DNA of 64,000 bases, from contig CM056573.1 in the NCBI GenBank assembly GCA_029721435.1, forward strand, positions 152,107,947 to 152,171,946, in the 5' to 3' direction. Below the pieces are notes generated by a model, which saw nothing but the letters and a program-made list of their open reading frames with translations, had not been told where the DNA came from and made no database searches. The DNA is from Gymnothorax reevesii. Taxonomy: Eukaryota > Chordata > Actinopteri > Anguilliformes > Muraenidae. Of this stretch, positions 45,301-57,415 are shown in pieces (the stretch's first letter is position 1; every line of letters begins with the position of its first letter). A program made the position numbers and the translations under genes.

Positions 45301-46035
45301 AATTACTGCATAATAAAGGATCCTTATTTTTTCATGAATTAAAGTGATATGGTGATCTTGCACCGAGTTAATATCAGATATAAAAAAGCAGCAAAATAAG
45401 GCGCAAACATTAAATGTATACGGTATTTTGCGTTGTTGTGCATGTATGTTTAAAAATACTGAAACCTCATGCAGCAATAGGGTGTAAAAATAGAAACACA
45501 AAATCCATCTTTTCTTTACCCAAGGATGCAGACAGGTAAGAAATAAATTAACAACTGTCATATTTCATTCTAGCTTCATAATTTTGAATGATCTAATGTG
45601 GTTTCAATTTGAAATGCCTCCCAAGCTTGCTAATGGCAATAGCACTGTCCAAATAACTGAACAAACAGTCCATTTCCAAAATGGGTGGCAACAAGTGAGT
45701 ACACGCCCCAATTGGTAATGGTCAACCAAGCGATGAAACATGTTTCAATCATAATGTTCATGCATTTGTGTGCTCGACTGGGCCATATGAGGTTTGTAAT
45801 ATGTTGAAGGTTTAAATCAGGGGTTCCCAATCTTTCCCAAAAAGGGCCAGTGTGGGTGCAGGCCTTGGTTGTATTTGTGGCAAGCTAGCTAGCTAGTTAC
45901 TGTTTGCATTTTCTGGCTGGGGATCTTGGATTTAGTATTTAGTTAGTAGGACAGCAGTCACTTGAGTGATCCATTCAGTTAGGTTGGAATTTTTATTTGG
46001 GTTCTCAGCTTAGCCCTGTGATATTTTTAGGTAAG
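45301..46035. other. Unassigned, with small repeat fragments
   Basis: 45640-45730 matches, inverted, the fragment at about 53000-53075 (TTTCCAAAATGGGTGGCAAC). CAGGGGTTCCCAATCTTT near 45821 looks like a hAT-type terminus, but no partner end was found nearby. Confidence 0.4.
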
Positions 46036-46103
46036 TATATCAATAGTGCCGGGACTATTGATATAATAATATCACGAATAAGCTCAAGTTGGCTTATTCG
46101 TGA
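46036..46103. repeat. Two adjacent perfect 12-bp hairpins
   Basis: TATATCAATAGT pairs with ACTATTGATATA across a GCCGGG loop (46036-46065). TCACGAATAAGC pairs with GCTTATTCGTGA across an 8-nt loop (46072-46103). They lie upstream of the CR1-like ORF1. No function assigned. Confidence 0.85.
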
Positions 46104-46364
46104 GTGCTTATTATCTACAGAGTTTCTCAATATGGCATTTCATTTCTGTTAACTGAAACTAAGCCCTCGTTAAGAGGCTTCGTGTCCATTTACATTGTTT
46201 CCCCACGGTTTCTATTGTGACTGCTGCTTAGGGCTTCTCAGGTCAATGAATTAAATTGTGGTTCCTGAGCTTCTGTGTTGGCATCAAGTTTCTTTTATCT
46301 AGGGTGAGCGAGGTCATTAGGTAGGGAGTTCAAAATGTAGCCAAAACTATGTGACGGTTGCAGG

Positions 46365-47188
46365 ATGATCGCACTTTTGGAGAGAGATTTCCAGGGTGGG
46401 TCTGTCTGCCACCGGTGCCAGCTAATTGAGCATCTGGAGAGCAAGATCCTCGATCTTCAGGGCCAGTTGGCAGCACAACATAGTTCCTCTAGGAGCTCTA
46501 CTGATTGCGAACTAAGTAGTATGTTGTTGAGAGAAATGATATGTACGCCAAAGCAGGGTGGTGCGGGGACCCCAGAGCAAGCAGGGAGAGAAAGTTGGGT
46601 GACGGCAGGTCGTCAGTGCAGAAAAGGGCGTGCACACCGTACAGTGACAGCTCCTCCAGTGGTTGAGGTGGCCAACCGATTCCGGCCCTTGCAGGAACTC
46701 AAATTGGCCCCTGACCCTGAGAGTGAGGGGACTGATGAGCAGCAGGGCACCCTGTTGGCCTCTACCCCTCAGAAAAGAGAGTTAGTGATAGTGGGGGACT
46801 CAATACTTAGAAGAATAGATGGCTTAGTCTTTTCAAGTGACAAGGAGTCTCATACGGTGTGTTGCCTGCCCAGGTAGGAGACCACCTGGAGCATGCAGAC
46901 AAGCTCCTGGCCAGAGCGGGGAGGGATACAGTGGTCATGGTCCATGTTGGGACAAATAACATAGGTAAGGGTAGGCTTGAGGTTCTGCAAGGCAAATTTG
47001 TGGAATTAGCTGAAAAGCTTAGGAGCAGATCCTCCACGGTAGTGTACTCCGGGATTCTACCGGTACCACGTGCAAGCAGAGGGAAGCCGAATTTTATCTG
47101 GAGGTTTAACATGTGGCTAAGAACCTGGTGTAGGAAAGAGAGGTATAGGTTTATGGGGCATGGGAAACTACTTCTCGGACAGGGGTGA
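46365..47188 (+). pseudogene. CR1-like LINE ORF1 with SGNH-esterase-like segment
   Basis: The first frame (46365-46877) begins MIALLERDFQGGSVCHRCQL, with a coiled-coil-like EHLESKILDLQGQLAAQ, and reaches LVIVGDSILRRIDG, a GDS-type nucleophile block. A frame change near 46860 leads to 46859-47188 with VMVHVGTNNIGKGR and a YSGILPVPR block. GDS, GTNN and a following conserved segment are the layout of SGNH hydrolases found in some CR1-clade ORF1 proteins. That a CR1 ORF1 can carry an esterase is known; that it is active here is not supported, as the frame is broken. Confidence 0.72.
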
Positions 47189-47449
47189 CCTGTTCAAGCC
47201 GGATGGGTTACACCTGAACCGGAGGGGTACCTTTGCACTGGGTCAGCATTTGATGAGGGTAGCATACAGTTATTTAAACTAGGGACTGGGGGGGCAGGGA
47301 GGTTAGAGAGTGTTACACAGAGGGAAATGCAGACTGCCCTGATGGAAGCTGACAGCGTTACATGCACTATTGATGATATATTTTTAAAGCAACAAAGCGT
47401 AATGAGGGGCTTGGAGCAGAGGCACATGGGAAATCGAAGGCGAAGAGCG

Positions 47450-48560
47450 TTCATGATAACCTGAAATGTTTTTATCTAAATACAAAAAGCATTAAAAATA
47501 AATTTCCAGAACTTGGGGCCGTTATGATTACTGAAGGCTATGACATAGTTGAGATGACAGAGACATGGCTTAGTGAAGAGGATGGAGATGAATATAATGT
47601 AGAAGGTTATAAGCTCTTCAGGAAGGATAGGTGCAATAGGCGAGGAGGGCACTCTATGTGAACGAAAACATAAATGTGCAAGAAATTCCTGAAATTGAAC
47701 ATTCCTTGCCCTGCAAAGATATCTAGGTCAGACTCATTGGCAAACACGAGACAAGTTTAAACATAGGTGTATGCTTTCGACCACCAGCTTTGGACGGTAC
47801 AGTCAATGAAATGCTCTTTATGAGGATTACACAAGCTTGAAGAGGAGGGAGACTCATCACGGGAGACAAATTATCCTGGTATCGATTGGGAAATGGTGAA
47901 AGGACAGGGTAGGGGGGAGAAAGATTTTCTAGATGTTATAAATTGTAATTTTTTTGGTGCAGTATGTTAATAAACCTATGAGAGAGAAGGCAATTTTAGA
48001 CTTCGTGCTCTGTAATGACCCAGATAGAACAAGTGCACCGCCTATCAGCGAATGTCGTATTGCTGCGCAATACTAGTCCCCTACCGGTGTATGCATATAT
48101 TTCCTAAAAAGTAGGTCAAAGTGACCTGAATAGGGTACATGACACACCCTCTCCCCAAGATGCATCCACACACCAACTTTGATGATCCTAGGTCATACGG
48201 TATTGAAGTTATGGAGCGGACACGAATGCGGGCGGACGGACTGACGGAGTGCAATCCTATAGTCCCCTCCGTTTCCGGTAGGCGACTAATTAGCAATGTT
48301 GAGGCACTGGAGCCACATGGGACAAATGATCACTCTACTGTTAATTTTGAGGTTTCATGGGGTGTCTTCAAAAACTAAAATTTTCAATTTTAGGCAAGCA
48401 AACTTTGACAGGATGTGTTCATATCTCAGTGAAATAAAATGGGAGACACTCCTGGACTGTGAGTCTGTAAATGAGACATGGGAAAGATTTAAGGGGATTT
48501 TACTTGATGGGGGTTTCACAATGCAAATTCATTCCAAAGGTGTCCAAAAGTAAGCTGAAA
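47450..48560 (+). pseudogene. CR1-like LINE endonuclease remnant
   Basis: The plus strand reads NTKSIKNKFPELGAVMITEG, then DIVEMTETWLSEEDGDEYN, the start of an AP-type endonuclease, with frameshifts and stops after 47650. It resumes after the MITE with SNVEALEPHGTNDHSTVNFE and a linker (48296-48553). The GTNDHS-type block is the catalytic His region of LINE endonucleases. Confidence 0.75.
48074..48288. mobile_element. MITE with TAGTCCCCTACCGG ends inside the LINE endonuclease
   Basis: Begins TAGTCCCCTACCGG and ends CCGGTAGGCGACTA, the inverse with one mismatch. LINE homology stops before it and resumes after it. 215 bp, non-coding. Confidence 0.65.
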
Positions 48561-48811
48561 AAGCAGAATTGAAAAGAAAAGAAAAAGCAGAGTTTGAGGG
48601 AAAAGAGGAATCTTTATAAGATGTACATGAAGGATAACAATGAGATTACTAAGGCTGAATACTGTAAAATGTGGGCTGTGGTAAAAAAAAAAAAAGCTGA
48701 GGAATGCTAGAAGACTGTGCGAAACAGAGACTGCAGAGGGGGCAAAAACTAACCCCATGCGCTTCTTTCAGTACTGTAGCAGAAAAAAGAAAGTTAAAGA
48801 GCAGGTCAAGT

Positions 48812-51134
48812 CAGTGTTTCCCCTAGAATTTTTGTCAGCAGCGGTGCTACTGTGTCCGTCCCCATGAGGATGCGACGTCGACCCGTATTCATGTGCGTGA
48901 AAATAGTTTCAAATTAAATGACCTTGGAATACTTATAGACAGGATTATAACATGTTTGTATTTTGTCTCAATTTACAGCTTTTGACATTTATCTGAAGAA
49001 AATAAAAATAATCTCTGCTCCTCTCTTCGCTCCTCCCCCTGCTCATGACCTCTTCCTGCTTCTCTTTCCTCTCACCTGCACTACTGATCTTCTTTTCTAT
49101 ATCACACTTCACAACTTTAGCAACATATTGTAACCAGCACTTTCACTTACATAATCATATATAAACAGTTATACGTTAAAATCCAAAAGAAACTCATTAT
49201 CTTAAAGGTGACTTGTTGGCATCCATGATCTACTTTCTTAACTTCAGCTCCTCCTAGGTCGCCATCCTCTCTCTTCCTAACAACCCAGTTTAACAGACTC
49301 ATCTGAAAATTGAAATATCATTTAAGGGGGCCGCCAAGCCAATGTTGACATGGAGATAAAAAAAAATAATTCTGAAGTATGTATTATGATTGGTCATTAT
49401 AAGTGGAAAACCCATTGTAATATATTGCTAAACTGTAAAAATGTAAATAATTATGTATATATGTATAATATATTGAAATAGATACATTGAAACTAATTAT
49501 TACTATTGTTGTCATTCCGTGACAATTTGCCTCTAGTAATTCCGTGACATTGACTTTTTGAACTTTCTTGGCCATAAAGCAGGGTTGAAGTCAATATTTG
49601 TTTCTATAACTAACAGTATTAACAAAAAACAATATGAACATATTGAAGTTTCATAACTTAACTATGATAGGAACATCACTTACTGGATAGTTAAACACAA
49701 CATTAAAAAAAACCACGTCAATTTTGTGTAATTCCGTGACGGAGTAGTTTTTGCTTGTTTCTTCTATGAAAATTTCTCAAAAAATATATTTTCACTCATG
49801 ATATTAAAGAACAAGTTAATAACTTCAATATGACATATCTTACTTGATTTTATCTTATTTAGTTGAAGACTTGCAACCCAAAATGTAATGGGACTGTAAT
49901 TTCGTGACAGCATGGCGGCCCCCTTGACTATAAACACGTAGAAAAATAAATATATACAAGCTAAAATATATCGAAGAAAAGACAGTGGCAAAGATATAAG
50001 CAGTATAAATATGGCAAGTGTAGTAGTATAAACAGAATTAACAGTATAAATATGGCGGTATAAACAGATTTAACCGGATAAATATGGCTAATATGCAGTG
50101 ACGGTCCGTTGGCAAAAATACAGGGCCAGCAATAACCTCACCTTTCACTTCTTAATGACAGACACCTCTGGCAGTTTACCTCCCCGATTAGAAACTGTTG
50201 CTCCAACTGATTGGTGGAACCGGTGAGAATCAAATTCATTTCTTAAAACCTTGTTATACATTGCACTACGAATATATACGGCATTTACTTCCACACCTCA
50301 ATGACGATGGAAAATATCATTCGCCTAGGTCTTTATAATTTCTGGATTTGCGTAAATTAGTTTGCGAGGCTCATTGAGCAATAAGCCATGGGAATCCGTT
50401 CTATAGTCTGAATGTAGTGACAGCTAAAGTGCGTTGTTAGGTACGATGCACAGCTGAGTGATAATAACAAACATAATTGCCGCGAAGTCAGCGAAAGTTT
50501 CGGAATTTTTGCAGATTGTCATCCTTGCGGAGTCACATCAATACCAACATAGCCAATAGGTAATCGCTTTGTTGTTCGTTAATCATTACGTGTCATGCAT
50601 TGGTAGGGGCTGTTCAGTTAATAAACAGTTTGATTGCGATCAGGTTTGTCTGATTAACAGTTTAAGAGCAATTATGCGGCCTTCCTGATATCTGAGGGCA
50701 CGCCACTGCTAATATGGCATAAGACTGTTGGCTTGAGAAGCTATAGCATTTATTAACAGACAAACAGCACATTTTCTGTCAACTTACTGCTAATCTTTCT
50801 GAATTGCTGCTTCTCCGCTCGCTATCACAGTCACTTACTCTTCCCGCTAACTTCCCTTAGGAGCTACACTGTTACGTTCACGTTAAGTTACCTGCGCTAT
50901 TCACTGTATAGAACGTGGATAAGCTTGAACGTTACCTTTTACGTTGATGTCCTAAGAGGGCCCGACAGGATTTGATGCAATCGTTGATGATTCAAAACAA
51001 GTCCAAAATAACATTGTGAGTTGTTGCGCATTAGTAGCGCATTGATATTAATGATCATGTGAAATTTCAGCAGCGGCGCTCGTAATCCAGCAGCGGCACT
51101 GCGCTGCTGCTGAATAAATGTAGGAGAAACACTG
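48812..51134. mobile_element. hAT-like element with CAGTGTTTC ends inside the CR1-like LINE
   Basis: The left end is CAGTGTTTCCCCTAGAATTT; the right end inverted reads CAGTGTTTCTCCTACA. CAG(C)AGCGG-type sequence follows at both ends. 2323 bp with no transposase frame. The flanks (GTCAAGTC left, GTAAGTGC right) suggest a decayed 8-bp duplication, but this is not exact. LINE homology resumes downstream. Confidence 0.72.
49324..49925. mobile_element. MITE with AAGGGGGCCGCCA ends and repeated TTCCGTGAC motif
   Basis: Begins AAGGGGGCCGCCAAGC and ends GCATGGCGGCCCCCTT, the inverse with one mismatch. Inside, ATTCCGTGAC or its close variant occurs four times (about 49512, 49540, 49730, 49902). About 600 bp, no coding frame, nested in the hAT element. 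Confidence 0.65.
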
Positions 51135-51299
51135 TAAGTGCATAAAGAATAAAAATGGATCGCTGCTATATGATAACAAGGATACCTTATAAACAGTTAC
51201 TTTGTTGAGAATTTTACCTAAGAGGGGGTCTTTATTCGGCCAGAGGGCATGTCCAATGGTCAAGATTATTTAGCAGAAATTGAGCTTAGGGATAATGAA

Positions 51300-52792
51300 G
51301 TTTTAGACAAGTTGCATAAAATAAAAGGCAGATAAGGCAGCGGGTCCTGATGGATTATATCCTCGAGTGCTCAGGGAGGTTAGTGAGATCATCTTTAAGC
51401 CGCTATCCACCATCTTCAGACAGTCTTTTGAAAATGGAGAAATACCAAATGATTGGAAACAGGGCAATATAATACCAATATATAAGAAAGGGGACTGTAC
51501 TGAGCCAGGAAATTACAGGCCAGTCAGTTTAACTTGCATTGCGTGCAAAATATTGGAATCTATCATAAAAGATTAGCTGGACTTATTTCTTGAACGGAAC
51601 ACTATCTTGAGGGATAGCCAACATGTTTCCGTGAGGGAAGGTCATGCCTGACAAACCTTCTGGAATTTTTCGAAGAGGCCACCAAGTATATGACCAGAGC
51701 AGGGTTTATGACATCATATATTTGGATTTTCAGAAAGCATTTGACACAGTACCGCATAAAGGACAAATTTTTAAAATGAGCTCCATTGGAGTTACAGGAG
51801 GTATTCTGAAGTGGATTCAAAACTGGTAGCAGGACAGAACACAGAGTGGTGGTCTGTGCCATCTCATCTGAGCTCGGTATGGTGGAGAGTGGCGTCCCCC
51901 AGGGATCGGTGTTGGGACCCCTGCTGTTCCTCATCTACATTAATGACCTTGATAGGAATATTGAGAGCAGATTGGTTAAATTTGCAGATGATACTAAATT
52001 GGGGGGTTTGGCAAATAGTTTAGAGTCCACTAAAGTGATTCAGGATGATTTCGGTAGAATCCAGAATTGGACAGAAATGTGGCAAATGAAATTTAATGTT
52101 GCAAAATGTAAAGTTGTACATGTAGGTAATAAAAACATTAGACGGGATTACTTCATGGGAGGTTTTAAACTGGAATGTGCTCCACACGAAAAAGATCTGG
52201 GAGTGACTGTTGACCAAACCCTCACAGGCTCTAGCCATTGTGCTGTAAGCAGTTAAAAAAAACCAATTGGATGCTGGGATACATTGCCATAAGTATTGAG
52301 TTCAAATCCAAGGAGGTAATGCTTCTTTTGTAAAACGCATTTGTCAGACCACATCTAGAGTATTGTGCACAGTTCTGGGGACCACACTTTAAGACAGAGG
52401 CTCTTGAGAAAGTTCAGACAAGAGCCACTAATCTAATTGCAGGTATAAAAGAGGAAAGCTATGACAAAAGGCTGAAGATCCTTAATCTCTTTACTCCTAG
52501 GAAAAGGAGACTCAGGGGTGATTTGATTGTTAATCCCTTTAACATATTTAAAGACCTCAAAGTGAATTATGAGGGATTCCTTCAGCCAAGTGTTGTTAGT
52601 AGAACTCAGAGTCACAAAAGGAAGCTTACCAAAGGCAAATTTAGCACTGATATTCGGAAATATTTCTTCACCCATCGAGTAATTTCAATGTGGAACAGCT
52701 TGCCTTACCATATTGTTGAGGCAGAGACCTTAGGAGTTTTCAAGAGCAGGCTTGACTTAAAGAGAGATACCACAGAGTCATTGAGTATCTGA
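51300..52792 (+). pseudogene. CR1-like LINE reverse transcriptase and C-terminus
   Basis: 51300-51576 reads AAGPDGLYPRVLREV, then NDWKQGNIIPIYKKGDCTEP and NYRPVSLTCIACKILE, conserved CR1-type RT blocks. 51644-51829 holds YLDFQKAFDTVPH. 51846-52256 holds GVPQGSVLGPLLFLIYINDL and the catalytic segment KFADDTKLGG. 52320-52792 holds the C-terminal domain ending FKSRLDLKRDTTESLSI. Frameshifts separate these pieces, so no full enzyme can be made. Confidence 0.85.
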
Positions 52793-52914
52793 AGTGATTT
52801 TTTCACAAAAGTATAAAAAAAACTGGCGAGCCTAGTTGGGCTGAACGGCCTGTTCTCGCCATTCATGTTATGCTATGTTAGGAGTAGAAGAGGATCCCAG
52901 CAACAGCCTGTGCA

Positions 52915-53345
52915 GCCCTAGTGAATTACATGACTTGGAGAATCAAGGTAGTGCTGGACAACAATGGCAGTCACACTAAATATTGACACTATGGACAATT
53001 TGGCAAATTGACAGTGAGGTGTACTCACTTTTGTTGCCACCCATTTTGGAAATAGTGATTGTTTGTTCACTTATGTGGACAATGCAATAAATCTACACCA
53101 CTACACATATTGTACAATGACTACTGTAGAATATATTCCGGTTTCATTTCTGTAACGTTGCCCCTTGAAAAGATATAATAAATTGTCAAAATGTGAGGGG
53201 GGTACTCATTTTTGTGAGACACAAATACAATATTTCTTTCTTTGCGCTCTGGGTGCTGATGAACTTGCTTGGTTGAGGGCTTTGTGAAGGTACTTTGCAC
53301 CATCAGATGTTGAAGCATGACCTTGCCCCACCTTAGATTGCTTTC
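52915..53345. repeat. Mariner/Tc1-type derived fragments
   Basis: Two segments with GTGTACTCACTTTTGTTGCC (about 53017) and GGGTACTCATTTTTGTGAGA (about 53199), terminal-type sequences of fish mariner/Tc1 non-autonomous repeats. The first matches 45640-45730 in inverse. No coding frame. Confidence 0.5.
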
Positions 53346-55975
53346 GCATAAAACCTTAACCTATGCTTTACCTATATCTGATATTGTGCCTTTTGTAGTC
53401 ATTGCACCATTAACCAGCCGGTCAAATTATGAAAATTTGATGAAGTGCTCCATCTTTTTGGGATAGTTCCATATCTTGTGATCCATTTAAGATTTCTCAG
53501 ATACCAAGCCGTAAAACCCATAAAATTTCACTTATATATCACTACAGGCATCCATTCCATCCAAATACAGCATTTTTTAATTTTTAGAAAAAAAAAATTA
53601 TTATTTCTGCCAGTTTTGTTGCCTGTACAATTTCCCATTCAAAGATAATACAAACAATTAAAATTAAGTTTGACTCCACTGGAGCATATTTATTAAAAAA
53701 CAAAAACAATTAAAATGATAAATACAAAGGCAATGTGAAAAAATGTTCAAGAAAAGTAAGAATAACAAAAACCCCAGCGATTATTTGTAGAAGGAAACTG
53801 CAATTATTTAAAAAAAAAATAAATAAAAAAAAAAAAGTACCCTGATCGGGAATCGAACCTACACAATATCCTTCACAGTGCACCATTTGATCCAATAGGC
53901 TGTGCCAATCGTCAACAGTCTTTGGTCAAATTGCCCATTCAACGAATGGGTAAGGAAAATACGTACTGTACTGTTGTAGTTTCAGTGTTTGTGCGGAATA
54001 GTGCAAAGATTCTGGAAGAAAACGACTTTGAAAATGAATGTTGAATATTTAGCGGTTAATTATTTGGACAATACCTCAAACAAACTAGTAATGCGTTTAT
54101 ATTGTCGCGCTATTCAAGAACATTCAAATGTCACATGCACTCAGTTTGACGCACTGGGAACGCAAGGCTGTAGCTCAGGCTAGGATTTCTCTGATTAAGT
54201 TGGTTTAGAGTTTGTTAGAATCATTAAGACTCATCCAATCAAATTCCTACGGGCATAGTCTTACTGACAGCATCACAAATCGATCGCAGAGAGGAAAATA
54301 CATTTCAAGGAAGCTGAATGCTAAGGAACTGAAATCTTTGAAGCAACGCCCTGGGAAAGAACACGCTAGGATCCTGGCAGATCTAGTTTCGTTATAACAT
54401 GAACAAATTGGGCTAACAATAGCAAGCGCAGATTTGCCCTCGTGCAGTTTTTTTACTGCAAAATATCAAAGGTAAGAATTTTTTTTCTGCTCATCTCTGT
54501 AAACTGTAAAGTGTATCCCTGCTGTTCTTTGAATGTGGAGTCGGTTTAAAATGACAGGGCTCATGTCATTTCATTCTGTGGACTTTCCTCTTTAATTTGA
54601 GGTGATACGATTTTTTTTTTGCGCGCGAATATGAATTTATCCTATGTTTTGCTGCATGCTTATTTACTTGCTTGGTGCTTGAATTGTGTTCGGTTGAGGT
54701 ACAAAGGGTTTACATGAGCTTTTAGTGGAGTTTCTTCCCGTCATTTTGGTATGCTACATGTTAGGATTGCTACTTCCTAGCTTGCCCATAGGTCGTCTGT
54801 AGCAAACGCATCTGACGCAGGCCCCATAAAAGGGGGTGCACATAATCAACAGGTTAATTTGTATGAGTAAAAGTCACATTTAAAAAAAAAAAAATCTCAT
54901 TTCTTCAAAATGGTGGCCTGTTTGGCCTGTCGCAACATGAGCAAAATCGCAATATTGGCCTAGATTTTCATTCCATATACAGGCATATAAAATATGAAAA
55001 GGATCAGTCAAAAACATGAAGGCGCTAGGCAAAATGTTTACGGACGCAAGGACGCACGACAGACCACCGCAAAGGCATCTCACCACAGCATAAGTCAGCT
55101 GAAGGCCAAGCGGGCTAAAAATGACGTTTTTACTTGCAGTCAAACTGACACAAATAGTGGATAGGTGGAGTTTCTAGTCATTTTACCTTCAAATTCAATT
55201 AAACCACGCAGCAGACGTCCTTGTCCTCGTCACCTTGTGGTTTTGCGATAGGAATTAAAGCGTGCATCTAAAATAGACCACGAAAAATATTTTTCTAATA
55301 AGAAGTATAAAAGATAAAAAGTGGAATCAAGCAACATAATTCAAGACGAGCTGAAAGAAAGAAAGAATGTGCAAGCTTATGTAGGGGTTGTTCGCAGATA
55401 AATGTAAATTTTTTTGGGATTTTTTCTGTGTCGAAAGAAGGTTGTTTTCAGCATTTGGTGAGTTACTGATTGTTCAGGGACATCTAGTGCCTCCATAAAC
55501 ATTGCCAGCAGTGCACTTTTGTCATTGCCATGGCAAGTGGAGGGGTCAGGAATGAAGGCCCATCCCGCCACTTGTCGTTAGTACCTAACTAACATTTCAC
55601 GGCCTACAACTTAATTGCCTTTTTTTTTTTAATAGTTGTTGCATCTCTTCCCATAGTTCCTTCTTCAACTTCAGGTCCTTCCTCTTCCATGATGGCCAAA
55701 ACGAAACAAAACCTCAAATCTAATAACATTACATAGTTACAGTATACGCAAAAGAAAGATCTGACTGCAGGCAGCTGCAAGTGCATGAACAACATGTAAT
55801 CATGCGCGTGTTGAGAGAATACATTCTAAAAATTCCTTTCTTGTTTTGTCGTTGCCCTTTTCCAAGTCTACTCATCGAAAAAATATCATAATGAAGGTAT
55901 TGGTCTTTCCCCCAGGGTTTCCGTTACATAATTGATCGTGGAGCACAGCCACGGCAAAATACAAGCCGCCACGCT
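53346..55975. other. Unassigned sequence with small frames only
   Basis: No domain, transposon end or conserved frame recognised. A tRNA-like box lies at 53836-53930 (listed separately). Poly-A and poly-T runs are common. Confidence 0.35.
53836..53930 (-). other. tRNA-like relic with B box and T-run
   Basis: The minus strand reads TGGATCAAATGG (A-box-like), then GGTTCGATTCC (perfect B box) about 45 bases later, then a long T run shortly after (a possible Pol III terminator). The acceptor arm does not pair, so I do not call a tRNA. It may be a SINE head or a tRNA pseudogene. Confidence 0.4.
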
Positions 55976-55979
55976 TTTG

Positions 55980-56470
55980 TAAAATGACTTTTATAAACTT
56001 TTTATAAACTCCAAAAATCCTAAGGAGAATCAGGTGTCACCAGTTCTCACTGTTAAGTTAAAATGAGCGCAAATAATTCTTGACCCGTTGTCAATCATTT
56101 TGCTTGATGAACACATTTTCCAATGAATGAATTAGCCATGGGAAGTAAAAGGTGCTGCTTTCTTCTTAATGCAATGAGTACAACGATTAAGGAAAAATGG
56201 TTTGTTCACTTTGCAAAACGATAAACAACAATGTTAACTTCTGTGTTTGCTGCGAGCACATCCTGCTCTACCAAATTGTGTCTTCATGATGACTTAATTC
56301 CAATTTCAGAGTCCAGAGTTATAATCGGGTTTCATATTATAAGTGAAATCCACTGTGCCGCATGTGAAACTGATAAACCTACGTGCACAAAGACTTCAAT
56401 TATTACATCGCCTACGTGCTGATTAATGAAAACTGGCCACACCTGGTAGTGCTGAATTTTGACCCGACAC
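55980..56470. repeat. Interspersed repeat, copy 2 of the roughly 600-bp family
   Basis: Collinear with 35745-36350, sharing AATTCTTGACC, CTTTGCAAAACGA and TTACATCGCCTA(C/T)GTGCTGA. Substitutions are scattered and there is a short duplication near the left end (TTTATAAACTTTTTATAAAC). Confidence 0.7.
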
Positions 56471-57415
56471 TGAAGCCCTCCAGTTTCAGAAAATCCTGGA
56501 GGAAACCTGGCCTTCCCCCTATGATTTCTCAGATATAGAAAAATATGAGTTTAAAAAAAAAGACATGAATGTTATGTTTTTCCATTTTAATTTATCCATC
56601 TCAATTAAAGGAAGACTCTATTTTAACCTTTAAAAATGGCCTGATGGCCTGAAGGCCTTGTGTCCCCCGTCGCAGAAGTGACCAGAAACATGTGGCTGAA
56701 AATAATGTGGTGCACTGTACCACTAATAATGTGAAGTACAATGACACTGTAGCTCATTGGTCATTGGTTGAACAGAGAGATGGATGGATCATTGTGATAT
56801 GAGCCAAATATAACCATGGGTTATGAGAGAGATTACAATTTTCAAGACTTGTGGATGATGGACGCATCGCCAAGGCATAGTTTTGTGCCCATGGCTGAGA
56901 TCAACCTAACAAGCCAATAAGAATGTCATATGAATTAGGTGAGCCTCCATCAAAGCTGTCAAAAGTTATTGCGAGTACAGTGCTCCTCACATCTTTTTGC
57001 TCAGTGACCTTGAAAACTAGGTCAAGGTCAATCATCATTGCTTTTTCTATGCTGTGGGAAGTGCGTACTATAATGACAGACGTAGTAACACCTTCTGCGC
57101 GCTTCAACAGCGCATTGATACCTTCACGTCTGATTTCTTTTCTCTCCCACGACCCCCCCTACTTCCGTAAATACAACCAACGTGACTGCACTGCACTACT
57201 TGGTACACAGTCAAGAAGCAAGAGCTTGCAGAAAATTATAAGTAAGAGATAATTAACGAGAAGGTGTGCATTCCACGGTTTTAATGCACGACGCGGAGTT
57301 CGCGTCGGGTGGTTGCCTCCGCGAAGAGCATTTAAACTGTGGAATGCTCACCTTCGAGTTGATTATCCCGCTTATACCATGGTCATTTGCCAGCAATATC
57401 AAATCGCAGCATTAA

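Larger units (their letters stand above)
46110..52880 (+). mobile_element. CR1-like LINE, decayed and interrupted
   Basis: Plus-strand order: ORF1 with esterase-like segment (46365-47188), endonuclease remnant (about 47450-48560), reverse transcriptase (about 51300-52250) and a C-terminal region ending near 52792. The 3' end reads GGGCTGAACGGCCTGTTCTC then GCCATTCATGTTATG, a typical tail of this type of fish LINE. A MITE (48074-48288) and a hAT element (48812-51134) interrupt it. The 5' boundary is uncertain. Confidence 0.8.

Noticed and set aside
56923..57252. 109-codon frame at 56923-57252 and its mirror at 61218-61433
   Set aside because: Both are the same palindrome-arm sequence read from the two arms. 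The frame is a by-product of the inverted repeat.
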